From a virus: a stretch of 20,510 nucleotides of DNA. Made by a program: the position numbers and the translations under genes. The first letter of the stretch is position 1; the number at the start of each line of letters is the position of its first letter. The stretch covers positions 1 to 20,510 of IMG/VR virus record IMGVR_UViG_3300005337_000052. One strand, 5' to 3'. This document shows positions 6,865 through 14,595 of the stretch, one piece after another. Under the pieces are notes generated by a model. That model ran no database searches. It was given only the letters and a program-made list of their open reading frames with translations, and was not told the DNA's origin.

Positions 6865-8790
6865 ATGTTTTTTACTCCAAAGCGAACCAAGCAGCAGCCA
6901 GTTTTAAAGCCTGTAGAAAGGCAGCTAGAACCAATACCATTAATGAGTATAGAAGAATTGCGTTCGTCTGTAGGCGAGCCTTTTTTATGCGATACAGAAT
7001 GCTATGTTAATTATTTCCTTGTCTCGTTTACCAGTTTTAAAACTGGTAATGTTATTTATTTTGAGCTATCCCCTGATAGCGTGCCTGATTATAGTTTGTT
7101 TAATTTTATTATGTGGAGTCATTGCATCGTTGGTTTTAATAGCACTAAGTATGATTTGCCAATGTTAAGTTTGTTCTTTGCGCTTGCTGATACAAAGACA
7201 TTAAAAGAAGCTTCCGATGATTTGATTTTGAATGGTTTGACTCCTTATTTTTTCATGGAAAAATATAAGGTACAAATTTATAAAATTAATCATATCGACC
7301 TAATTGAAGTTGCACCGCTAAGCGCGTCTTTAAAAGCATACGCAGCCCGTATGCACATTAGACGCCTGCAAGAATTGCCATTTTCACCGCACAGTGCATT
7401 AACACAGCAGCAAGCCTTATACGTCAGAGATTACAATATTCATGGTGATAACGTAGCCACGGCATTTCTTTACGCTGAACTATTACAACAAATCAAGCTG
7501 CGCGAAGCTCTAGGCAAAAAATATAAGCTAGAGCTAAGGTCAAAATCGGATGCACAGATTGCCGAAGCAGTTATAGGCAGTGAAATACGCAAGCGAGTTA
7601 ATCGCAAGATTAGCGTTCCTGAATTACCATGTAATTATAGCTTCCAATATGATCCGCCTAGCTATATGCAGTTTGCATCGCCTGCATTGCAAGAAGTATT
7701 TTCTAAAGTCTGCGAAGCTACATTCTATTTGAATGGTAAAGGCGAACCGGAATGCGAGCAAATTAAACAACTAAAATTTAAATTTGGTTATAGCATTTAT
7801 CAAATGGGCATAGGCGGTTTGCATAGCTGCGAATCTAGCATTACCCACAGGAAAGAAAATGGTTTTGTTCTTTTAGATAGGGACGTAGCCTCTTTCTATC
7901 CTCGCATCAAATTAAACAACCGATACTATCCTGAGCATTTAGGAGAAGACTATATTGATGTTTATAATGACTTGGTAGAAGAACGCCTAAGATGCAAAGC
8001 AGCTAAAGACAGCGTAGGCGCAGATAGCGGCAAGATTATTATTAATGGCGGATTCGGAAAGCTAGGGAGTCCTTATTCGCTTTTCTACAGCCCTAAGTTA
8101 ATGGTTCAAGTTACCATTACAGGGCAGCTATCCCTACTCATGCTTATTGAAAGCATAGAAGGCATTGGTATTTCTGTTGTTTCAGCTAATACCGACGGCA
8201 TCATTATTAAATGCCCGGAATCACGCAAAGCCGACCTAAACGCAGTTATCCAACTGTGGGAAAAACGCTGTTCTTTTGAAACCGAAGAAACAGAGTATTT
8301 ATCGGTTCATTCGCGCGACGTTAATAATTACATTGCCGTGAAGACTGACGGCAAAGCAAAGACTAAAGGGGTCTACTCTGAGAAGGGCAGCGCCGGCAAT
8401 TCCCGTTTATCAAAGAACCCTGAAGCTCTTGTCTGTGCGGACGCTGCCATAGCCTTCATAACCAAGGGGACCCCCATAGAAGACACTATTTTAAAGAACC
8501 TTGACCTTACCCGCTTCGTTGTCGTCCGTAACGTCAAAGGGGGTGGACATAAAAACGGCGTGTATCTCGGTAAAGTTGTTCGCTGGTATTACGCTAAAGG
8601 TGAGCTAGAGAGCATTCGCTATGTCAATACAGGAAACAGCGTTGCAAATAGCGAAGGCGGAAAACCCTGTATGGATTTACCGCCTACTTTTCCAACTGAT
8701 ATTGATTACGACAGGTATATTGCTAGAGCATACGAAATTCTTTATGAGACTGGAACAGTAAAACGCCCCGATCTTTTGTTTATGTTATGA
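6865..8790 (+). CDS. family B DNA polymerase with 3'-5' exonuclease
   Basis: 641 aa. Exonuclease motifs: DTE (D43, E45), FNSTKYD (91-97), and Y190...D195, the last with one residue more than the usual spacing. Polymerase motifs: A, DVASFYP (340-346); B, KIIINGGFG (390-398); C, NTDG (442-445), where the usual DTD is NTD. It is shorter than most PolB enzymes and shows no terminal-protein-priming insertions that I can recognise. The extreme C-terminus RPDLLFML resembles a clamp-binding peptide, and the upstream gene encodes a clamp-like protein. The gene is the last of the + strand operon and its end overlaps the convergent tail operon by 11 bases. Probably the phage replicative polymerase. Confidence 0.88.
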   Translation: MFFTPKRTKQQPVLKPVERQLEPIPLMSIEELRSSVGEPFLCDTECYVNYFLVSFTSFKTGNVIYFELSPDSVPDYSLFNFIMWSHCIVGFNSTKYDLPMLSLFFALADTKTLKEASDDLILNGLTPYFFMEKYKVQIYKINHIDLIEVAPLSASLKAYAARMHIRRLQELPFSPHSALTQQQALYVRDYNIHGDNVATAFLYAELLQQIKLREALGKKYKLELRSKSDAQIAEAVIGSEIRKRVNRKISVPELPCNYSFQYDPPSYMQFASPALQEVFSKVCEATFYLNGKGEPECEQIKQLKFKFGYSIYQMGIGGLHSCESSITHRKENGFVLLDRDVASFYPRIKLNNRYYPEHLGEDYIDVYNDLVEERLRCKAAKDSVGADSGKIIINGGFGKLGSPYSLFYSPKLMVQVTITGQLSLLMLIESIEGIGISVVSANTDGIIIKCPESRKADLNAVIQLWEKRCSFETEETEYLSVHSRDVNNYIAVKTDGKAKTKGVYSEKGSAGNSRLSKNPEALVCADAAIAFITKGTPIEDTILKNLDLTRFVVVRNVKGGGHKNGVYLGKVVRWYYAKGELESIRYVNTGNSVANSEGGKPCMDLPPTFPTDIDYDRYIARAYEILYETGTVKRPDLLFML

Positions 8791-11350
8791 TTTCGTCAAC
8801 ATAGTCTTTATCGTTCTTATAGTAATCGTCTGTGTAATTGATTAACTTAACGCCTAGCGTAAAGTTATCGTTAGGTGTTGTCTCATCTATCAGAAACAAA
8901 TCGGCATCTTCTGTGCCAGTCTCAACAATTGTGTATAGAGTTTTAACCGAAGCTTCTTCGTCTAAGCTTAGCGGCAATCTAGGCGGTATTTGCAGCAATA
9001 CTTTATAAGGCGATGCGCCCGGTGTTACTGTAATTGATTGCACAGTTTCGTCGTAAAGCTGCAAAAATATAAGATAGGTTTTTCCTGCAACCATCTTATG
9101 CTTTTGTGATAGCGTTAACTCTAAACCTGTTTGGCCTTCGACTTCTCCGTCAGAAGTTAGTTTAGGGTTAGTGTTATCGGCACATAAAACCAAATTGCTT
9201 CTAAACAGCAAATAGGTTTCCTGCAATGCTTCGCATTCAACAGAAGCGACAGAATAGCGCAGCCTATTCCAAATTCTATTAGCCTGGAAATGCGCTTGCC
9301 TGTGATTCCTAACGCCTACGCTTTCAATCTGCTTAGGGTTAGTTGCACTCTGATCCTCTGGAATATACAGTGTGACTACTGAATCATCATTTGGCGAAAT
9401 GTATTGATATTCAACGCCATCAAATTCCGACCTTCCAAATCTAAGCGTTCTTTTCTCGCTTTTCGGAATCTTGTTTCTATGATTCAGTATAAGAACCGGA
9501 TCAGTTTCCTTCTTTATAAAGTATAGGCTGATTAAACCCGCTCTTTTAAAAGCCTGACAAAAACAAGCCTCTGCAATCATATGCAAGGTTTCTTCTGCCG
9601 TCAAATCAGTCTTGTCTAATGTATAGCAAAACTGAGCGGCATTTGTAGTGCCGAAATACTCTATTATTTCATCTTCTATTGCATAAATATGATTAACGTC
9701 TAATTGCGAAAGCGGCCATCTACCGATCTTAGGGTCCAACGCAGCAAAGCAAAATATATCAGCAAAACTATTGCTTGCATACAATTCGGTTGTGAATGCT
9801 CCACTTGCATACGCTGGAATCTTGCGAGTAGCAAGCAAATTTAACTCTCTGTCATTTAACGCCAAAGCATTAGGCGTAGCCATCGTGACAGTTTGAATTG
9901 TGGTTATGTTTCCGAAATGAGGTTGACTTACTTGCGCCACTCCGTATAAATCACGCCATTTAACATCATCGGATATTTGACCGTCAAAATCAAAATCTTT
10001 CGGCGTTATACGTCTTGCTCTAGCTGAAAATCTGCCTTTAAAGCCTAATTCAGCCGGACCTAAAGTAACAGCCCTGCTTTCACGCGACGCACTGCTGCCT
10101 TCAATAGTTATCTGAAAATATGATTCCCCGCTATATGCAAGACCGTCAACGCCGATAGGGGTTAAACCTATTTCTACAGTAACATCTGTTTTAAACTGTT
10201 CTCTGCCATCATCCTTATACATTCCATTAGGATTAAAAAAATTGGCAATGAATGCTGTAACGTCAGGCGAATCTATAACGAAAGGGCCGACCCAATTACC
10301 CTCATCTGTGGGCACACCAATGGAAACCTTATGCCCTGGAATACCATAGGCGCCGCCGTTGCCATTGCTAGCGTCTTCTTCTGCTAAGTGATTCCATGAA
10401 TCATTTTGTATTCCAGGATTCAACAGCATTATAAGATTTGGTGTAACGCTATCTACTGTATAAACTCCGCTAAAATTAAACATATACCCGCCATCGTAAT
10501 TCCTATGATTACTTGTGCGGACAAAAATAGAGTCGCCTGCTGAAAATGTATCTGTAAAATCTGCGGCAGTGTCATCCAAAAGTCTAATAATGTTTGGGTG
10601 CTCAAATCTAATCTTATTTAAATAGTCGGCTCTTTCAGTAACATCATTAGGCGCAATTAAAGTTTGTCCATTAACGGACTTTGACCTAGTGACATTTAAA
10701 ACCCTTCTTCCAATAGGCGCACCTATTGCCATTGCAATAACGCCATCATTAGGAGAATGAAAAGGGTCGTAAACTTCTGCCGATGCGCCTTTTATCTGAT
10801 TAATTCTTGTTTGACCGTCTCTGATATCAGTAATGTTGTATTTGCCACGTCCAACACACATATAATCATAAATGTATTCTACGTTATCAACGTAAACACT
10901 ATATGGCATTGCTAGCAAATCAGGAATAGCTCTAACAGTTCCCAAGATATCGGGAATTCTTGCGTTCGGTCGTGCTTTATTACTTCTATCTGAAAGTTTA
11001 TTGTTAGACGATGAGTTATCAATATTCCGACTTGCAATAACTGGAATATTAGGTTTTGGCATAAACGCCACTACTGCAACAACTGCAATAATGGCAACAA
11101 CTGCCCATGTAACTAATTCTTCCGGCAATACAACAATATAAAATGGACCCGGCATTTCCATTAATTTATCAATATCGGCATCTGAATTAGGAGTTACGTC
11201 ATTTAATTCTGCCACTTCACCGTGATAAATTGAAGCAAATTCAGGCCAAACTGAAAGCCTATTTTTAATGCATTCGCAAACGTTATCGGTTTGCATGGTA
11301 TGCCATGCTTCCGGGTTAGTTGCGTCTTCAATAAAAGTTACTTGCGGCAT
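8780..11350 (-). CDS. tail tip / central fibre protein (lambda J-like)
   Basis: 856 aa. A hydrophobic segment rich in Val/Ala (about residues 79-96) is followed by the characteristic NNKLSDRSNKARPNARIPD...GTVRAIPDLL region seen at the start of many J-type tail tip proteins. Next comes an IRDGQT...IKGASAEVY stretch and a long body of beta-rich hub and fibronectin-like segments. J proteins form the distal tail hub, help recognise the host, and are made last in the tail cluster, just after the NlpC/P60 peptidase, as here. The start overlaps the peptidase stop by 13 bases. The C-terminal 100 residues probably carry host specificity. Confidence 0.82.
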   Translation of the reverse strand: MPQVTFIEDATNPEAWHTMQTDNVCECIKNRLSVWPEFASIYHGEVAELNDVTPNSDADIDKLMEMPGPFYIVVLPEELVTWAVVAIIAVVAVVAFMPKPNIPVIASRNIDNSSSNNKLSDRSNKARPNARIPDILGTVRAIPDLLAMPYSVYVDNVEYIYDYMCVGRGKYNITDIRDGQTRINQIKGASAEVYDPFHSPNDGVIAMAIGAPIGRRVLNVTRSKSVNGQTLIAPNDVTERADYLNKIRFEHPNIIRLLDDTAADFTDTFSAGDSIFVRTSNHRNYDGGYMFNFSGVYTVDSVTPNLIMLLNPGIQNDSWNHLAEEDASNGNGGAYGIPGHKVSIGVPTDEGNWVGPFVIDSPDVTAFIANFFNPNGMYKDDGREQFKTDVTVEIGLTPIGVDGLAYSGESYFQITIEGSSASRESRAVTLGPAELGFKGRFSARARRITPKDFDFDGQISDDVKWRDLYGVAQVSQPHFGNITTIQTVTMATPNALALNDRELNLLATRKIPAYASGAFTTELYASNSFADIFCFAALDPKIGRWPLSQLDVNHIYAIEDEIIEYFGTTNAAQFCYTLDKTDLTAEETLHMIAEACFCQAFKRAGLISLYFIKKETDPVLILNHRNKIPKSEKRTLRFGRSEFDGVEYQYISPNDDSVVTLYIPEDQSATNPKQIESVGVRNHRQAHFQANRIWNRLRYSVASVECEALQETYLLFRSNLVLCADNTNPKLTSDGEVEGQTGLELTLSQKHKMVAGKTYLIFLQLYDETVQSITVTPGASPYKVLLQIPPRLPLSLDEEASVKTLYTIVETGTEDADLFLIDETTPNDNFTLGVKLINYTDDYYKNDKDYVDEIIT

Positions 11351-11676
11351 TTAACAAATCTCACTTTATCAAAACCATAAGAAGCTAGCTTCAATTCTGT
11401 ATGTCTAACGCCTGCGCTGCATAAATGAAATACTTTACCTCTTAGCCATATTCCAATATGCGGACTTTCAAACCTAGACTGAAAAACAACTAAACAAGGT
11501 TCTTCCGGTTTATCTAGCTCTATGAAGTTTCTTAATTCACTTCGCTTTAATTGAATCGTTATTAGCTTCTGTAAATCTTCACCAGTTAAAGCTTGCCAAA
11601 CTTCATAGGTAAAATGAAGGCAGTTATATTTCAGCCTATGATAAACCCTGTTGAAATAAGGCAGCGTGCTAAACAT
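11338..11676 (-). CDS. NlpC/P60-type tail peptidase (lambda K-like)
   Basis: 112 aa. The catalytic Cys motif YNCLHFTYEVWQ (C19) and the His motif SPHIGIWL (H73) with a second His in KVFHL (H84) are spaced as in NlpC/P60 cysteine peptidases. In lambda-like tails this protein sits before the J gene and is thought to cleave peptidoglycan or process the tail tip. It is short, essentially the peptidase domain alone, without the Mov34/JAB domain of lambda K. It overlaps the SPRY gene end by 8 bases. Confidence 0.78.
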   Translation of the reverse strand: MFSTLPYFNRVYHRLKYNCLHFTYEVWQALTGEDLQKLITIQLKRSELRNFIELDKPEEPCLVVFQSRFESPHIGIWLRGKVFHLCSAGVRHTELKLASYGFDKVRFVKCRK

Positions 11677-12265
11677 ACCAAGCTAAATAGCCTGTCGGTT
11701 TTGCATAGTGGAATTCAGAATTATTCGTTATAATTGTTGCTTTTGCATCTTTATATGCCGATCCAAATGCAGGCGCAAATTCTGTTCCTGTCATTATTGC
11801 CATTTGGCCTAAACCTGAAACCGGGTCCGCAGGCCATGCACCGTTTTTGCCATACCAAACTTTTTTAGCGTCTGAATCTACAGCAAACATTAGAACATCG
11901 TCAGGCCCATATCCGCCCGGTCCCCAATATTCAAACACACTGTTATGAATCCGTCTACCTGAAGATTCAATGCCCCATGATGTTGTTTCGACTCCAGGAA
12001 CGCGGCTTAAATTGCCTTGATTAATGATGCCCACAGAAGGGGCAAATGCCGCACCTGGAATATAAGCACCGGACGGCCCTTCCATAAGCAATTCAAAATA
12101 GTGTTTTCCTGTCGAATGGAATATGTCGCAAATGGCACTGCCGCCGCTATTGCTAAAAACTGTAGCTGTTTTGCCATCGTTTGTTAAAGCAATGTCCGCA
12201 TACTTGGTTTTCCAGAAACCAAAACTGCGGCTTAAATTAGCAAAGAAAGCTGGACCGCCTGTCAT
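11669..12265 (-). CDS. SPRY-domain tail-associated protein
   Basis: 198 aa. The central and C-terminal parts read as a SPRY fold: SGGSAICDIF and GKHYFELLMEG near the N-terminus, SWGIESSGRRIHN, then the diagnostic DVLMFAVDSDAKKVWYGKNG strand pair (about 122-141). SPRY domains bind proteins or glycans. In phages they are found on tail or fibre proteins and are assumed to help adsorption. It is coupled by ATGA to the preceding gene and lies inside the tail-tip cluster, so a virion adhesion role is likely but unproven. Confidence 0.65.
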   Translation of the reverse strand: MTGGPAFFANLSRSFGFWKTKYADIALTNDGKTATVFSNSGGSAICDIFHSTGKHYFELLMEGPSGAYIPGAAFAPSVGIINQGNLSRVPGVETTSWGIESSGRRIHNSVFEYWGPGGYGPDDVLMFAVDSDAKKVWYGKNGAWPADPVSGLGQMAIMTGTEFAPAFGSAYKDAKATIITNNSEFHYAKPTGYLAWYV

Positions 12266-12705
12266 CCTGGGTCTTTCAAGTAAGAAGCAATGATTGTGTC
12301 GTCTGCCTCATCGTATTGACAAGACATGAAATCAACAGCTACAGGATTGGTGCTTGCTGTGGGCTCGCCACCTGCAAACCTGTATTTATCTCCGAAATCT
12401 AAAGTAAATCCGCCAGGTTTAATGCGAATATGCCAAACGTCGCCATCTTCTAAATTGGTTGGATTTTGCAATGTGCCGTTTCTAACTTGCACCAATCTAA
12501 AGTTTTCAGCTAGAGAAACATCGTAGCCAAACAAACCGCCGCTATTATCGGCAATTAGAAGCGGCTCTTTTCTTTTCTGAGATTTAAACCATTCTTCACG
12601 CAAACGTCCAATTGTTGCCCGTCTATCTGACCCGCCTTGTTCAATATATAATTGATCAGCACTATTAAACGGGCCTGCTTCTGGTTTATCTAATAAATTA
12701 GGCAT
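12262..12705 (-). CDS. small tail protein with fibre-type C-terminus
   Basis: 147 aa, starting right after the DUF1833 stop (TAA-ATG). The N-terminus (LDKPEAGPFNSADQLYIEQGG, shortened here: LDKPEAG...LYIEQ) looks like a virion-attachment segment. The second half (GDVWHIRIKPGG, GDKYRFAGGEP, AVDFMSCQYDEAD) resembles the short beta-rich module that ends many phage tail fibre and structural proteins. Together with the following SPRY gene it forms a two-gene insert between DUF1833 and the peptidase. Exact role unknown. Confidence 0.6.
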   Translation of the reverse strand: MPNLLDKPEAGPFNSADQLYIEQGGSDRRATIGRLREEWFKSQKRKEPLLIADNSGGLFGYDVSLAENFRLVQVRNGTLQNPTNLEDGDVWHIRIKPGGFTLDFGDKYRFAGGEPTASTNPVAVDFMSCQYDEADDTIIASYLKDPG

Positions 12706-13323
12706 TTAAGTTTCCGTTTCAAATCTAGTTCCGTCAATAAACATAAACGGCGTTCCGTCAATAAAGTCAAAAGGCTTAGGCGGAATATAAACAGTGTTAT
12801 TTGTCATGAATCCCTTAAGCATCGGGAATCTGTCAGCAGCATAAATTTCGCCTGTTTTACCATTATTTAATCTTCTAGATATTGCAACAAAGGTGCTTCC
12901 CTCATGAGCATATGTAAAGTTTTCAATTTGCAGAGTTATCGGGCTACTTAACGGCGCTGTTAAAACATCAGACCTATATTCTCTATGTATGCAAGTTGGA
13001 TAAATTGCAAAACCTTCATCCGGGTCTATTGCTGTCGCGTCCCTTACGTTCTTAATTTCTTTAGCAATACTTTCTCCAACATCGCCTAAACTAACTTCTA
13101 ATTCTAAATCTAAATCGTCTTTAATTCCACGTCTTATTATCTTGATTGGTAAATAAGTAAATATAACTCCGCTTTCACCAGTTTCTAAAGTAACGCTAAT
13201 TGGAACCGAAGAATTACGAACGAATCTGTATACTTGCGAAAAATTCGGATGACGAATTTCTAATGTTTCAAGCTTGACAACATTTCTTTTAGACTTTAAA
13301 AAATACTCTGAATAGTTACTCAT
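12706..13323 (-). CDS. DUF1833-family tail protein
   Basis: 205 aa. The sequence follows the DUF1833 pattern: LETLEIRHPNF with RFVRN near the N-terminus, a VTLETGESGVIFTYLP strand, the LDLELEVSLGD block, HREYRSDVL...PITLQIENF, and a terminal ADRFPMLKG motif. Members occur in siphophage tail-tip clusters next to NlpC/P60 and J genes and are presumed minor tail components. The last 20 residues contain two near copies of FIDGTPF/FIDGTRF. The start overlaps the upstream stop by 8 bases. Confidence 0.75.
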   Translation of the reverse strand: MSNYSEYFLKSKRNVVKLETLEIRHPNFSQVYRFVRNSSVPISVTLETGESGVIFTYLPIKIIRRGIKDDLDLELEVSLGDVGESIAKEIKNVRDATAIDPDEGFAIYPTCIHREYRSDVLTAPLSSPITLQIENFTYAHEGSTFVAISRRLNNGKTGEIYAADRFPMLKGFMTNNTVYIPPKPFDFIDGTPFMFIDGTRFETET

Positions 13324-13678
13324 GCTTTACTTTAATTTCAATATCGCAGCCTACATTAAATGTTTCGCCTTCAACTGACAGCAAACTAAAAGAACCTGGA
13401 ATTATAGAAACAATCTGTTCGACAATTAAACCTGTTTTATGCGACAACAAATCAATTAAAAACGGAGAATGCCCGCTTGCTTCATGACTTCTGTAAGCTT
13501 GATTTAAATAATCATATTCTTGCGCTGTTAAAGCACTCCATCTTAAACTACCTGTATGCGGCATATTCTTTACAGTTTCGCCTAACCTAGAGTTAAAGCC
13601 AAAATTAACAGCCGTTGCATCAGACGCAACATTAATAGAAAATCCTTCTCTGTCTGGTGAAAGTTCAAGCTTATTCAT
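13316..13678 (-). CDS. minor tail protein, paralogue of the upstream gene's C-terminal domain
   Basis: 120 aa from ATG 13678, which forms an ATGA overlap with the upstream stop; a TTG 15 bases earlier is less likely. It shares an order of features with residues about 187-300 of the upstream gene: LSPD..GF at the start, a W-x-L/A-L-T/S...D...L helix, a PFLIDL strand, IIPGSF, then a V-x-C-x-IEI ending. This looks like one tail fold duplicated in tandem. Position after the tape measure suggests a distal-tail role like lambda M/L, inferred from order. Confidence 0.65.
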   Translation of the reverse strand: MNKLELSPDREGFSINVASDATAVNFGFNSRLGETVKNMPHTGSLRWSALTAQEYDYLNQAYRSHEASGHSPFLIDLLSHKTGLIVEQIVSIIPGSFSLLSVEGETFNVGCDIEIKVKHE

Positions 13679-14595
13679 AACGGCAAAGGCCAACTAGTTA
13701 AAGTTTCTCCGCGTATAATTTCAATCTCGCAAGAAACTACTTGTCTATCGCCTTTCTTTGAAACATACTTTAATGTTCCAGGTATTAAATAAACAGAGTG
13801 TGTTGTTTTTACAGTAGCTTTATCAACAAACAAGTCTAAAACAATAAATGATGTTGCGGCTACTTCAAACAAGCCAACCAATATAGATAAATCTCTATTG
13901 CTTAATGTCCATTGCGCTCTAGCTTTTGCATTTACTGTTATAAAATCTTTTCTATATCTACCTAATCCACCTTCCAAAGCTTGATGGTTGGTTTCTGCCG
14001 GAAAGGTTACAGCATAACCGGATTCATCTGGCGAAAAAGTTTGTCTTGTGCAAGTTCTGCCGGGAATCGCAGGCGGTTCCGGCGCCGGAGGAGGGGGAGG
14101 AGGAGGGGGTAAATTTATATCTAAATCAGCTACAAATATTGCCGCAAATGCTAAAACAGGCCCGCGAAAAGGGATAGGGCCTGCTATATCTGTTTGCAAA
14201 ATTCCATCTGTATTGAACGGTATGGAAGTTATGCCCGTTGTTTCACTTACGGAAAGCAAATAAAGAGAAAACCATGCATTGCCCGCAGAGTTAGGAACAC
14301 CTTGCAACCATAAAACAAATTCTCCTTTGATTGGTTGTTTAAAAGTTAAAGTTCCATTTTTAGACAAAGGATTAGAAACAAAAGGTCCGTCTGCTTCATC
14401 AGACCGTCCTAAAGCATGATATGTATAATCAAGCAATGCATTTACAAATGGGCCTGCTTCCATTAGTTCTGCATCTGGCGTAAATTCGTCAGGAAAATAA
14501 CCGTAATAATTTCCTTTTAGCGGCCCTTCGCAATAGATATAAGCAGGGTTGTCCGCTAAAACTGTTGCATTATGACAAAATACGCCTAATGCCAT
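13675..14595 (-). CDS. two-domain minor tail protein with poly-proline linker
   Basis: 306 aa, TAATG overlap with the tape measure stop. The N-terminal domain (about 1-160) is unrecognised, with several aromatic and Gly-rich strands. Residues 163-170 are eight consecutive prolines in a Pro/Ala/Glu linker. The C-terminal domain (about 187-300: FSPDESGYAV, QWTLSNRDL, FIVLDL, LIPGTL, VVSCEIEI) is paralogous to the downstream 120 aa protein. It probably builds part of the distal tail. The extra N-terminal domain could be a surface-exposed, possibly glycan-binding, appendage; that is speculation. Confidence 0.65.
   Translation of the reverse strand: MALGVFCHNATVLADNPAYIYCEGPLKGNYYGYFPDEFTPDAELMEAGPFVNALLDYTYHALGRSDEADGPFVSNPLSKNGTLTFKQPIKGEFVLWLQGVPNSAGNAWFSLYLLSVSETTGITSIPFNTDGILQTDIAGPIPFRGPVLAFAAIFVADLDINLPPPPPPPPAPEPPAIPGRTCTRQTFSPDESGYAVTFPAETNHQALEGGLGRYRKDFITVNAKARAQWTLSNRDLSILVGLFEVAATSFIVLDLFVDKATVKTTHSVYLIPGTLKYVSKKGDRQVVSCEIEIIRGETLTSWPLPL
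14059..14109 (-). repeat. poly-proline linker; G-rich + strand
   Basis: Encodes eight prolines in a row followed by APEPPAIPG. The + (template) strand is GGAGGAGGGGGAGG-type sequence with several G runs, so it could form a G-quadruplex. Eight prolines would normally need EF-P for efficient translation. Confidence 0.75.

Noticed and set aside
13679-13693. TTG 13693 start for the 120 aa minor tail protein
   Set aside because: ATG 13678 forms an ATGA overlap with the upstream stop, the usual arrangement in this operon.
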